Source of the DNA: Mesorhizobium amorphae
GTDB taxonomy: Bacteria > Pseudomonadota > Alphaproteobacteria > Rhizobiales > Rhizobiaceae
NCBI GenBank assembly: GCA_003240775.1
Contig: QFNI01000007.1
Span: 1-64,000 of the forward strand
Length of the DNA: 64,000 bases
Direction of reading: 5' to 3'
Shown here piece by piece: positions 34,889 to 43,077 of the stretch. The notes under the pieces were generated by a model, which saw only the letters and a list, made by a program, of their open reading frames with translations, did not search any database and had not been told where the DNA came from. Position 1 is the stretch's first letter. Each line of letters starts with the position of its first letter. A program made the translations under genes and the position numbers.

Positions 34889-36499
34889 TCAGCCGAAGCT
34901 TTCCGCGCGGACGCGGAGAACGGTGGGGCCTTGGCGATCCAAAGCTGCCTGCATCTCGCGGATCAGCGCGTCGGGGCCTTCCACCTCGACGGCCTCCGCG
35001 CCGAAGCCGCGGGCGACCGCGAGATAGTCGGGGTTCTTCGGGTTGACGCCGATCTGGGGCATCTGCAGGCGGATCATGTCGTCGCGGATCTGGCCGAGGC
35101 CGTTGTTGTCCCAGAGCAGGATGGGCAGCGACAGGCCGAGCTCCACCGCGGTGCCGAGCTCGGGCAGGGTGAACAGGAAACCGCCGTCGCCGATCACCGA
35201 GATCACCGCGCGCTCGGGCGCGCCGAGCTTGGCGCCGATGGCAGCCGGAAGCGAGTAGCCGAGCGTGCCGAAGCCCGAGGGGTGGAAGTAGGACCGCGGA
35301 TGTTCCACGGGAAACAACACGTTTGCGGCATAAGCGAGCTGGGTCATGTCGGTGACCACGGCCGCGGTCTCGGGCAGCGCGCGGCGCAGGGCGGACAAGG
35401 CCTGTGCGTAGTGCGGGCCCTCTTCCGCCCAGGCGCTGCGGGCAGCGTCGCGCACTTCGCTCACCTTGGCCGCGGCGTTCCCGTTCCAGCCCGTGCCCGC
35501 GCCTTCGCCGAGGGCTGCGAGCAGGCCGCGCGCGGCACCGCCGGCTTCCGCCTGGAGCGCGAGGGCTGCGGGATAGTTGTCGCCCAGCTTGCGGCGGTCG
35601 ATGTCGATGCGGATCAGCTTGCCGCCGAACTGGAGACGGTCGGTCCAGTGGTCGGTCTCGGCAAGCTCGGTGCCGAGCGCGAGCACGCAATCGGCCTCTT
35701 CCAGGATCGCGCGGCCCTGCTCGGTCGCCAGGATCGAGCCCAGCGCGAGCGCGTGGCTGTCGGGCACGAGGCCCTTGGCGGCGACCGTGGTGAGCACGGG
35801 GGCCCCGAGGCGTTCGGCAAGCTCGGTCAAGGCACCGTGGGCACCGAGCGCGCCGCCGCCGGCGAGGATCAGCGGACGCGCGGCGGCTTCGAGCATTCCG
35901 GCCGCTTCCGCGAGGTCCTGCGGGGCTGCGTGGGGCGGGCGGGCGGGCGCACGCGGGGGCACGGCATCGGTGCGGCCCGAGGAGGCCGCGATCACGTCGA
36001 TCGGCACCTGGATGTGGACGGGGCGCGGGCGCGCGCCGGCGAACAGGTCCCACGCCTCGGCGGTGAAGGTGTCGGCTTCCTCGGCCGAAAGCACCGTGCG
36101 CGAGAGACCCACCAGGGGAGCGGCCACGGCCGCCTGGTCGGTGATCTCGTGCAGCCGGCCCCAGCCGCGGCCGAGATCGCCGCTCGCATTGGCACTCGTC
36201 ACCACCAGCATCGGCACGGAATCGGAAAAGGCCTGGCCGATCGGGGTCAGCGCGTTGGTGAGGCCGGGACCGGTGATCAGCGTGCACACACCGGGCTTGC
36301 CGGTGATGCGGGCATAGCCGTCGGCCATGAAGGCCGCGCCCTGCTCGTGGCGCACGAGCACGTGGCGCAGGGTCTCATCCGCGATGCCGCGATAAAGCTC
36401 CAGCGTGTGGACGCCGGGAATGCCGAAGACCGTGTCCACCCCATGGTGCTTCACGAGCCGCATCAGATAGCGGCCGACGGTGATGGGCTCGTCTGTCAT
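34889..36499 (-). CDS. TPP-dependent decarboxylase, acetolactate-synthase-like; probable 5-guanidino-2-oxopentanoate decarboxylase type
   Basis: A 536-residue thiamine-diphosphate enzyme. The pyrimidine-binding Glu lies in VLVRHEQGAAFMADGYAR; the TPP/Mg motif is GDGGFLFTLPELGTAVELG...DNNGLG. The opening VFGIPGVHTLELYRGIADET and the RPRPVHIQVPIDVI segment resemble AruI, which decarboxylates 5-guanidino-2-oxopentanoate in the arginine transaminase pathway, more than true acetolactate synthase (no regulatory subunit gene is next to it). ATG 36499 follows GAGGGA. Other benzoylformate- or oxalyl-CoA-decarboxylase-like roles remain possible. A parS-like site lies inside the gene at 35301. Confidence 0.82.
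   Translation of the reverse strand: MTDEPITVGRYLMRLVKHHGVDTVFGIPGVHTLELYRGIADETLRHVLVRHEQGAAFMADGYARITGKPGVCTLITGPGLTNALTPIGQAFSDSVPMLVVTSANASGDLGRGWGRLHEITDQAAVAAPLVGLSRTVLSAEEADTFTAEAWDLFAGARPRPVHIQVPIDVIAASSGRTDAVPPRAPARPPHAAPQDLAEAAGMLEAAARPLILAGGGALGAHGALTELAERLGAPVLTTVAAKGLVPDSHALALGSILATEQGRAILEEADCVLALGTELAETDHWTDRLQFGGKLIRIDIDRRKLGDNYPAALALQAEAGGAARGLLAALGEGAGTGWNGNAAAKVSEVRDAARSAWAEEGPHYAQALSALRRALPETAAVVTDMTQLAYAANVLFPVEHPRSYFHPSGFGTLGYSLPAAIGAKLGAPERAVISVIGDGGFLFTLPELGTAVELGLSLPILLWDNNGLGQIRDDMIRLQMPQIGVNPKNPDYLAVARGFGAEAVEVEGPDALIREMQAALDRQGPTVLRVRAESFG
35301..35316. other. parS-like 16-mer (site 2), intragenic
   Basis: TGTTCCACGGGAAACA matches the ParB consensus TGTTTCACGTGAAACA at 14 of 16 positions, and shares 15 identical bases with the intergenic site at 25599-25613. 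It sits inside the TPP decarboxylase gene, coding LFPVEH. Intragenic parS sites are normal in other bacteria. Confidence 0.45.
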
Positions 36500-36615
36500 G
36501 GCATCCCTCGGATGTTCGTGTTTTCCCCGGCAGCGCTTGTGGCCGGGTTTCGGGTCGTCTGGCAAGCCACCACAGAGGCTTGCGGGGCATCGCCCTGTTT
36601 CCTAGCTAGAACGCC

Positions 36616-36756
36616 ATGTCCATCATCGACCAGCTCATCCGCGCCCGCCGCTACGCGAAATGGGCAAAGCGGCCACCGACCAAGAAGGCCATCCTGGCGA
36701 TGGTGCTGACCACGCTCGCGGGAAAGCTCATCCGCAGGGTGCTGCGCGGGCGGTAG
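36616..36756 (+). CDS. Small basic membrane-associated protein, 46 residues, hypothetical
   Basis: ATG at 36616 opens a 46-codon protein, MSIIDQLIRARRYAKWAKRP at the start, followed by one weak hydrophobic helix (KKAILAMVLTTLAGKLIRRV). It is strongly basic (over ten Lys/Arg) and may lie on the membrane surface. It has no recognisable family and no strong ribosome site, but it lies in an otherwise free gap between divergent genes and its codon use is normal. Real coding is likely but not certain. Confidence 0.5.
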   Translation: MSIIDQLIRARRYAKWAKRPPTKKAILAMVLTTLAGKLIRRVLRGR

Positions 36757-36793
36757 GGGTCTTCCAGGCCACGGCTCGCGGGGCAGAACCGGG

Positions 36794-37636
36794 CTAGATC
36801 ATCGGCAGCTGGGCGGGTTCCGCGCCTTTCGGGAACGCGCGGTCGATCCGCTCGATCTCTTCGGGCTCGAGCCGCAGGTCGCCCGCGCCCGCATTGTCCT
36901 CGGCGCGCGAGGGGTGCGAGGCCTTGGGGATGGCGAAGGTGGCGGGCGCGCGGGTGAGAAAGGCAAGCGCCACTTGGCGCGGGGTGGCGTCGTGGGCGCG
37001 CGCGATCTCCGCCAGAACACGGCCGCCGGCAGAATGGGGCTCGGGGAAATCGCCCTGGCCGAAGGGGCTGTAGGCGACGAAGCCGACGCCATTTTTGGCG
37101 CACCAGGGCATCACCGCATGCTCGGCGGCGCGCTCGCCCAGGTGGTAGAGCACCTGGTTGCAGGCGATGCGGCCGGGGCCTGCGACGGCGAGCGCCTCGT
37201 CGAGGTCTTCCGCGTCGAAATTGCTGACGCCCCAGGACAGGATCTTGCCCGCCGATTTCAGCTCCTCGAAGCCGGCGATCGTGTCTTCCAGGGGAAAGCG
37301 GCCGCGCCAGTGGAGCAGGAAGCAGTCGAGCCGGTCGGTCGCGAGCCGCTTGAGCGAGCGCTCGCAGGCCTCCACCGTGCCCCGCCGCGAGGCGTTGGAG
37401 GGCAGCACCTTGGAAACCAGGAACACCTCGTCGCGGCGCCCGGCGAGCGCTTCGGCGACAAGCTCCTCGGCTGCGCCCGAGCCGTACATCTCGGCCGTGT
37501 CCACATGGGTCATGCCGCAGTCGAGGCCGCGGCGCAGCGTTTGGAGCGCATCGCTGCGGTCTTCTCCTTCGAGCTGCCAGGTGCCCTGGCCGATCACCGA
37601 GACGGACGCCCCGCCACCCCACTCTTCGCTGCGCAT
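36794..37636 (-). CDS. Aldo/keto reductase
   Basis: A 280-residue AKR with GMTHVDTAEMYGSGAAEEL (catalytic Asp/Tyr), VFLVSKVLPSNASRRG (Lys), DCFLLHWRGRFP (His) and a YSPFGQG loop. This branch resembles 2,5-diketo-gluconate reductase/YeaE-type enzymes. ATG 37636 follows GAGGAG. The natural substrate is unknown. It is divergent from the diguanylate cyclase across 115 bp. Confidence 0.9.
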   Translation of the reverse strand: MRSEEWGGGASVSVIGQGTWQLEGEDRSDALQTLRRGLDCGMTHVDTAEMYGSGAAEELVAEALAGRRDEVFLVSKVLPSNASRRGTVEACERSLKRLATDRLDCFLLHWRGRFPLEDTIAGFEELKSAGKILSWGVSNFDAEDLDEALAVAGPGRIACNQVLYHLGERAAEHAVMPWCAKNGVGFVAYSPFGQGDFPEPHSAGGRVLAEIARAHDATPRQVALAFLTRAPATFAIPKASHPSRAEDNAGAGDLRLEPEEIERIDRAFPKGAEPAQLPMI

Positions 37637-37751
37637 GATTCCGCTCCTCTTTCGAGCACCGAAAACTAGGGTGGGGACGAGGGGCGGCGACCGAAATCTT
37701 AGCGAACCTTTAAGCCAAATCGCTTTGGATGATTCAAATTGCGGAGGCACC

Positions 37752-38564
37752 ATGTCCCTTCTTGCCCCGACCGGATGGTTCAGGGTGATCGCGCTCACGG
37801 TCGTCGGCACGGTGTTCTGCATCGGCGTCGCGCTGTTCGTGGATTCGTTCAACTTCGCCCGCATGACGCCCGCCGAGCGCGAATGGGCGATCTGGCAGAA
37901 CATCCTGGTGGCCACAGCGCTTGCGGGGCCGATCATCTTCCTGCTGAGCTTCCAGATGCGGCGGCTGACCCTGATCCAAGAGGAGCTGCGCCACGCCGCG
38001 ACCGTGGACGGGCTGACGGAACTGCTCAACCGCGGCGCGTTCAAGATGCTGGTGGGAGCCTATCTCGAAAGCGCCCCGCAACGTGCCGAGGAGCGCACGG
38101 GCGCGCTGCTCGTGATCGACGCCGACCACTTCAAAGCGGTGAACGACAATTGGGGCCACGATTCCGGCGACGAGGCGCTGCGCCTGATCGCGGGCTCCAT
38201 CCGCACCACGCTGGGTGCGGGCGATCTCGCGGCGCGGCTGGGCGGCGAGGAGTTCGGCGTGTTCCTGCCCGGCGCCGTGTCGGGCCAGTCGATCGGCATC
38301 GCCGAGCGCATCCGCGCGGCGGTGTCGGCCATCGAATTCGCGCCCAAGGGCGTGCGCTGGCCGCTTTCGGTGTCGATCGGCGGGGTGACGTTCTCGGGCG
38401 ACGCCAGGAGTTTCGACACGCTCTACCAAAGTGCCGACGAATGCCTGTTCGAAGCCAAGCGGGCGGGCCGCGACCGCGTGCAGTGGCGCCGCGCGGGCGA
38501 GAAGCCGCGCGGCACGCACCATGCGGGGGCGGAAACGCTTCCGCCCGCCGCCGCGGCTTCCTGA
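37752..38564 (+). CDS. Membrane diguanylate cyclase (GGDEF family)
   Basis: A 270-residue protein with two membrane helices (residues about 10-32 and 50-70) and a short loop between, then a cyclase domain. The active-site motif GGEEF is intact in AARLGGEEFGVFLPG, with DADHFKAVNDNWGHDSGDEAL upstream (metal and GTP contacts, quoted in parts). The RxxD inhibitory site is absent (GAGD), so product feedback may be weak. It would make c-di-GMP. GGAGG precedes ATG 37752. An RIME-like palindrome follows directly. Confidence 0.93.
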   Translation: MSLLAPTGWFRVIALTVVGTVFCIGVALFVDSFNFARMTPAEREWAIWQNILVATALAGPIIFLLSFQMRRLTLIQEELRHAATVDGLTELLNRGAFKMLVGAYLESAPQRAEERTGALLVIDADHFKAVNDNWGHDSGDEALRLIAGSIRTTLGAGDLAARLGGEEFGVFLPGAVSGQSIGIAERIRAAVSAIEFAPKGVRWPLSVSIGGVTFSGDARSFDTLYQSADECLFEAKRAGRDRVQWRRAGEKPRGTHHAGAETLPPAAAAS

Positions 38565-38568
38565 GCGC

Positions 38569-38676
38569 CTAGAGCACTTCCAGAGAACAAGGGTTCACTG
38601 AAAACGCTCTAGCTCTTTATTCTTGCAGCATTTCCGGACGCAAAACCGCTTCGCACTTTTGCTGGAACTGCTCTAG
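38569..38676. repeat. RIME-like 108-bp intergenic palindromic element
   Basis: The ends CTAGAGCACTTCCAG and CTGGAACTGCTCTAG form an imperfect 15-bp terminal inverted repeat; inside are the blocks AAAACGCTCTAGCTCTTTAT and AAAACCGCTTCGCA typical of intergenic mosaic palindromes of rhizobia and brucellae. Base composition is lower in GC than its surroundings. Its right end contains the TAG stop of the M48-TPM gene, so it appears to have inserted at, or supplies, that stop codon. Confidence 0.75.
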
Positions 38677-40475
38677 CGCAGAAGGTCGTAGCTCACGAGA
38701 TCGAGCTGCGGCACGGCGCCTTCCAGGAAGGTGTCGCGCAGCACGAAGGCATAGGTGCGGCCTTCCTCCAGGCCCACGGGCATGAGGGCGGGGACGCTGG
38801 GGTCGACATAGACCACCGCATCGCGGCCGTCCGCCGTGCGCACCTGGATGGCGGGGCTGCGGCGCTCCTTGACCGCGTTCACGCCGAGCTTGGGATCGAG
38901 CTTGTCGGGAGAAGCACTGACCAGGGTCGCCTGCACGCGCACGAGCTTGCGCCAGGTCGGGTCGCGCGCGGGGTCGTAGGGCGCGCCGGTCTTCGTCTGC
39001 TCAGCGCGGAAGCGCTCGCCGGCCGCCTCGAAGGAGGCGAGATCGGGATAGCGCACAAGCCATTCGAAGCCCTGGGCATCGCGCATCACGCGGTCGGATG
39101 CGGCCACGATCAGGTCGCTCGCCACCTGCGGGCGCCCGCCGCCCTTCACCACGTCGAGGTAGCGGCGGAGATAGGAGCGCAGCTCCTCGAGGTCGGCATA
39201 TTGGATGCTGAGGCCAGCGCCCAGGGCCACGCCCACCTCGCCCGTTTCGGGCGCCACGACGAGCACCGCGCCGTTGCCGGTCTCCAGCTTGCCCACGCGA
39301 AGCTGGCGCATGGCCTGGAGCGCGAAGAGATCGGCGCTGCGGCCCTGCAGATCGCGCGCGACGATCGTCACCACCTCCACATTGTCGGTTCGGGCGAACG
39401 AGAAGGCGCGCTCGGAGAGTTCCTTCTTGATCGCGGGGTGGAAGACGCCGACCTCGTCATAGACGAAACGGTCGAACTTGGCGGGCGTGGCGTCCACCGA
39501 GAGGCGCGGCACGCGGTCGAGCGCTTCGGGCGGCAGAACCGCGTCGCCCGCAGACGCAGGATGGGTGCCGGGCATGCGGATGGCGGCCGGGCCGGGGATC
39601 TCGGTGCGCTCGGGCTCGAGCGCGGTTGCAGGCGGCGGGGGCGGCGGCTCGGCCGCGGCCACCACCGTTTCCTCACCTTGCGGGCAGCCGCCGGGCTGAA
39701 GCGCGCAGGATTCGTTCCAGCCGGCTTCCACGGCCGCCAAGCGCTTGGGGCGGCCGGGATGGGTCGGGCCGTCGCGCTCGGGCACGAGGGCCGCGATGGC
39801 CTTTTGCGCGTCCGTCAAGGGCGCGCCCATGCGGAACAGCACGAAGCCCGAAAACTTGTCGGCTTCGAGTTCCAGCGGCGGCTGCGAGCCGCCCGGCACC
39901 AGCGTGTGGCCCGACAGATGGTGGCCGATCTCGTGCGCGAGGATGGAAAGCGAGGCCCAGTCGCGGTCGGAAGGTGCCGCCCCGCCCGTGGCATCTGCCA
40001 CCTCCTGCATGAAGCGCGCATTGTAGGCGATCACGCGTTGGGGCAGGCCGTCGGGGCCGAGCACGATCATGGCGGCGGCGTTGGGCACGTCGCCTTCCAC
40101 CACGCGGAAGTTCTGCGGCAGGCCGGTGAAACGCATCACGCGCGCCACGGCCTCTTCGCCCGAGCCGCCGGCGCCCGCGGCGAGGGCCGCGGCACTCACC
40201 TTGAGCGGCGAGCCGTCATAGGAGCAGGCCTGCAGCATGGCGGCGAGCTCGTCGGTCAGGGCCTTCTCGTCGGGCGCGTCGTCTTCGGCTTGCGCCTCGG
40301 CCATCACAAGCGGCTTGGCCTTGGGCCTGTGGGGCATGGAAGCGGGGATGCCGATGCGGTCCTGCGCCACGGCGACCCGCTCGCAGGTGGGATCGGCCTG
40401 GGGGGCGGCGATGGCGGGAACGCCCCACAGGGCGGAGCAGGCCAGGAGAAGGCCTGCCGTGCGTTGGCTGAGCAT
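38673..40475 (-). CDS. Secreted M48-like metallopeptidase fused to a TPM (TLP18.3/Psb32/MOLO-1) domain
   Basis: A 600-residue exported protein (signal MLSQRTAGLLLACSALWGVP). The first part is an M48-like zinc peptidase with H181-E-x-x-H185 in SLSILAHEIGHHLSGH and a downstream LELEADKFSGF that supplies the third ligand Glu204. After a proline-rich linker (about 275-310) comes a TPM domain (about 336-455) with DEVGVFHPAIKKELSERA and NGAVLVVAPETGEVGVALG. TPM domains repair photosystem II in plants and have phosphatase-like or adaptor roles in bacteria. The C-terminal about 140 residues are beta-rich. AAGGAG precedes ATG 40475. This fusion is uncommon; the function is unknown. Confidence 0.82.
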   Translation of the reverse strand: MLSQRTAGLLLACSALWGVPAIAAPQADPTCERVAVAQDRIGIPASMPHRPKAKPLVMAEAQAEDDAPDEKALTDELAAMLQACSYDGSPLKVSAAALAAGAGGSGEEAVARVMRFTGLPQNFRVVEGDVPNAAAMIVLGPDGLPQRVIAYNARFMQEVADATGGAAPSDRDWASLSILAHEIGHHLSGHTLVPGGSQPPLELEADKFSGFVLFRMGAPLTDAQKAIAALVPERDGPTHPGRPKRLAAVEAGWNESCALQPGGCPQGEETVVAAAEPPPPPPATALEPERTEIPGPAAIRMPGTHPASAGDAVLPPEALDRVPRLSVDATPAKFDRFVYDEVGVFHPAIKKELSERAFSFARTDNVEVVTIVARDLQGRSADLFALQAMRQLRVGKLETGNGAVLVVAPETGEVGVALGAGLSIQYADLEELRSYLRRYLDVVKGGGRPQVASDLIVAASDRVMRDAQGFEWLVRYPDLASFEAAGERFRAEQTKTGAPYDPARDPTWRKLVRVQATLVSASPDKLDPKLGVNAVKERRSPAIQVRTADGRDAVVYVDPSVPALMPVGLEEGRTYAFVLRDTFLEGAVPQLDLVSYDLLR

Positions 40476-40502
40476 GATCGCGTGTCTCCTTGGGTTGGAT
40501 GG

Positions 40503-41261
40503 TCAGGCGAGTTGCGCGAGAACGATGCGGATCACGGCGCGCGCGTAAAGCCAGAGCAGCGCTTCCTTGATCAGCACGAAGGCGACCGCGCCGAGCAACG
40601 GGCGCCAAAGGGCGCGGGCGGAGGTCGCGCCGAAGAACTGGGCGAAGGCCCAAAACACGATGGCCCCTTCCACCCACACCATCAGCACGCCCGACCAGGC
40701 GCGGTGGGCGGCGATGGCATCGGGCGTTCCCCACCAGAGCAGCGGAGCCAGGCTGACGATGCTGGCGAGCAGGATCACGAAATGGGTGTAGGTGGCGAGC
40801 ACCAGGTGCTCCACCGCGTTCAAGCCCCGCGCGCGCCAGAACACGAGCGAGGACGCGAGCCACACGGCCGCGATGCCGAGCGAGAACGACCATTTCGAAT
40901 AGGTCTGCACCAGCGCCAGCGCGCGGCCGAGCGTGGCGTTCTGCGATTCGAGATAGCCGGTCTGGTTGATCACGAGCAGCAGGAGCACGATGGCCGCCAG
41001 AAGCAGCTTGAGCGGGTGCACATGGGACAGGCGCGCGCCGAGCACGTAGTCGCGCGCCACAGCACCGGGCTGCAGCACCACGCGCAGGCCCGACCAGACG
41101 AGGTTCGCCTCGAAGAGCCGCAGCTTCTCCCAGGCCTCGCCGCGCAGATCGCCCAAGCCGAAGCGCACCGCCTTCTTCTGACCGCAGGCCGCGCAATGGG
41201 GGGTGTGGAGCGGCTCGCCGCAGTTGCGGCAAAGGGCTTCCGCGAAATAGCGCTCGCCCAC
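40503..41261 (-). CDS. DUF3667-like zinc-ribbon membrane protein
   Basis: A zinc ribbon CRNCGEPLHTPHCAACGQKK leads into a soluble part and then about five hydrophobic segments (HPLKLLLAAIVLLLLVINQT, FSLGIAAVWLASSLVFW, VILLASIVSLAPLLWW and further). This matches DUF3667 proteins, membrane proteins of unknown role. The start is unclear: GTG 41261 places the ribbon near the N-terminus, while the open frame runs on to 41537 over sequence that looks non-coding. It begins 27 bp upstream of the M48-TPM gene on the same strand, so the two may be an operon. Confidence 0.65.
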   Translation of the reverse strand: MGERYFAEALCRNCGEPLHTPHCAACGQKKAVRFGLGDLRGEAWEKLRLFEANLVWSGLRVVLQPGAVARDYVLGARLSHVHPLKLLLAAIVLLLLVINQTGYLESQNATLGRALALVQTYSKWSFSLGIAAVWLASSLVFWRARGLNAVEHLVLATYTHFVILLASIVSLAPLLWWGTPDAIAAHRAWSGVLMVWVEGAIVFWAFAQFFGATSARALWRPLLGAVAFVLIKEALLWLYARAVIRIVLAQLA

Positions 41262-41428
41262 CCGCTCTGGTGCTGGCGGCGAGAACGCGATCCCCAGCCT
41301 CTGCCTCGTCCGCTTCAGCAGCGCCCCTGCCCTCCCCGGTGCCACGCCCCGGCCGGACTGGTGAAGGCCCGGCGGTTCGCGGGGTTTCCGAGAAGAATGG
41401 GGTGACACGAAGGCAGGCGGGGATCGGC

Positions 41429-42067
41429 TCAGGCCAAGCGGGGCGCGGACGCCTCGTATTTCTCCAGAAAGGCTTCGACAGGGAGAGAGCGAAAATCGGG
41501 GAGCGCCGCCCGCAGTGCTTCGTGGCTCCAATCCCACCAGGCGAGCGCCTGGAGGCGCTCGGCAACCTCATCGGAAAAGCGCCGCCGGATGGGCCGGGCG
41601 GGGTTACCGCCGACGATGGTGTAAGGCGCGACATCCTTGGAAACGATGGCGCCGGCCGCGATCACCGCGCCGTCTCCCACGGTTCGACCGGGTAGAATGA
41701 CCGCGCCGTGGCCGATCCAGACATCGTGGCCGATCGAGACGGGAAAGCTGCCCCGGCGCTCGAAGAAGGCCTGCTCGTCGGCTTCGCCCGCGAAATAGGC
41801 GGAGGCGCGGTAGGTGAAGTGGCTCTGGCTCGCGCGTTCCATCGGGTGGTTGCCGGGATTGATGCGCACATGGGAGGCGATCGAGCAGAACTTGCCGATC
41901 GTGGAATAGCCGACCTCGCCGTCCTGGACGATGTAGGAATAGTCGCCCAGCGTCGTGTGACTCAGAAGGGTTCGCGCGGCCACCTCCGTGTAGCGGCCGA
42001 GCACGCAGTCGCGCACGTCCGCCGTCGGATCGATCACCGGCTCCACGCCCAGCTTCGGTTGCACCAT
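41429..42067 (-). CDS. Phosphonate-locus hexapeptide-repeat acyltransferase (TIGR03308 type)
   Basis: A 212-residue left-handed beta-helix protein with hexapeptide repeats (VIDPTADVRDCVLGRYTEVA, IGHDVWIGHGAVILPG, GDGAVIAAGAIVSKDVAPYT). NPGNHPMERASQSHFTYRAS and YTIVGGNPARPIRRRF fit the family of transferases found beside phosphonate genes in alphaproteobacteria. Related enzymes acetylate small molecules using acetyl-CoA. It lies 131 bp upstream of and divergent from phnC, so co-regulation with the phn genes is likely. The acceptor is unknown. Confidence 0.85.
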   Translation of the reverse strand: MVQPKLGVEPVIDPTADVRDCVLGRYTEVAARTLLSHTTLGDYSYIVQDGEVGYSTIGKFCSIASHVRINPGNHPMERASQSHFTYRASAYFAGEADEQAFFERRGSFPVSIGHDVWIGHGAVILPGRTVGDGAVIAAGAIVSKDVAPYTIVGGNPARPIRRRFSDEVAERLQALAWWDWSHEALRAALPDFRSLPVEAFLEKYEASAPRLA

Positions 42068-42131
42068 GCCCGCGTCTCCCTTCGTCTGCGCGGGAGGCTT
42101 TGTCACCGCGCGATGACCGGGGCGTGACACC

Positions 42132-42138
42132 CTGTCAT
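42132..42138 (+). promoter_or_regulatory. Possible PhoB half-site upstream of phnC
   Basis: A perfect CTGTCAT heptamer lies 60 bp before the phnC start. A proper Pho box needs a second similar heptamer 11 bp away, and only poor matches are present, so PhoB control is a suggestion and not shown. Confidence 0.25.
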
Positions 42139-42197
42139 GAAAGCTTCGCGGAAGCGCCCTAGCGGTTGGGAAACGGACCCCGATGCGAGGCCCAGCC

Positions 42198-43010
42198 ATG
42201 CTCCAGATCTCAGGCGTTTCCCGCCGCTTCGGCCAGAAGCTCGCCGTGGACGACGTGACGCTTTCCATTCCCCAGGGCTCATTCGTGGGCGTGATCGGCC
42301 GTTCGGGCGCCGGCAAGTCGACGCTGCTCCGCCTCGTCAACCGCCTGGCCGAGCCGACCGCCGGGCGCATCCTCTACGAAGGCCGCGACGTGACCAAGCT
42401 CGGCGGCCGCGCGCTGCGCGAGTGGCGCGGCCAGTGCGCCATGATCTTCCAGCAGTTCAACCTGGTCGGCCGGCTCGACGTGCTGACCAACGTGCTGATG
42501 GGGCGGCTCGCGCGGGTGCCCACCGCGTCCTCCGTGCTCCAGCTCTGGCGCGACGAGGACAAGGCGATGGCCTTGTCGGTGATGGAGGAGTTCGACATCG
42601 CGCCTTATGCGGCGCAGCGGGCGGAATCGCTGTCGGGCGGCCAGCAGCAGCGCGTGGCGATTGCGCGCGCCCTCGTGCAGGAGCCCTCGATCATCCTGGC
42701 CGACGAGCCCATCGCCTCGCTCGACCCGCGCAACACCAAGCGCGTGATGGACGCGCTCGCCCGCATCAACAAGCACTACAACATCACCGTGGTGTGCAAC
42801 CTCCACTCGCTCGAGATCGCGCGCGAATACTGCTCGCGCCTCGTCGGCATGTCGAACGGCCGCATGGTGTTCGACGGCACGCCCGACGCGCTGACGGACA
42901 CGGTCGCGCGCGAGCTTTACGGCCTCGAGGCGCATGAGGCGCTGGGGCCGGCAGCCAACCAGATCCACCTTCCCGCAGCGGGCGCTCGCCCCGTCGCGGC
43001 CGTCGCCTGA
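42198..43010 (+). CDS. phnC: Phosphonate ABC transporter ATP-binding protein PhnC
   Basis: A 270-residue ATPase energising phosphonate uptake. Walker A is GRSGAGKST (about residue 35), the Q-loop IFQQFNLVGRL, the signature LSGGQQQRVAIARAL and Walker B IILADEPIASLD, then the H-loop in VVCNLHSLEIA. PhnC-specific features include the SVLQLWRDEDKAMA helical part. Start ATG 42198 follows GAGG; ATG 42183 would add five residues. It begins the phnC-D-E-E unit. Confidence 0.96.
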   Translation: MLQISGVSRRFGQKLAVDDVTLSIPQGSFVGVIGRSGAGKSTLLRLVNRLAEPTAGRILYEGRDVTKLGGRALREWRGQCAMIFQQFNLVGRLDVLTNVLMGRLARVPTASSVLQLWRDEDKAMALSVMEEFDIAPYAAQRAESLSGGQQQRVAIARALVQEPSIILADEPIASLDPRNTKRVMDALARINKHYNITVVCNLHSLEIAREYCSRLVGMSNGRMVFDGTPDALTDTVARELYGLEAHEALGPAANQIHLPAAGARPVAAVA

Positions 43011-43077
43011 CGGTTTTCAACCCACTCCGCGAGCGAAACGACCTCTTCTCCTCCCAATCATCCAAGGAACCTCCCGC

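Noticed and set aside
41262..41537. N-terminal extension of the DUF3667-like protein
   Set aside because: The extra 92 codons read as Pro/Arg/Gly-rich noise and overlap the acyltransferase end; GTG 41261 places the zinc ribbon at the N-terminus as in the family.
42090..42140. PhoB box upstream of phnC
   Set aside because: Only one good CTGTCAT half-site is present; the second at the required spacing does not match, so it is listed only as a weak site.
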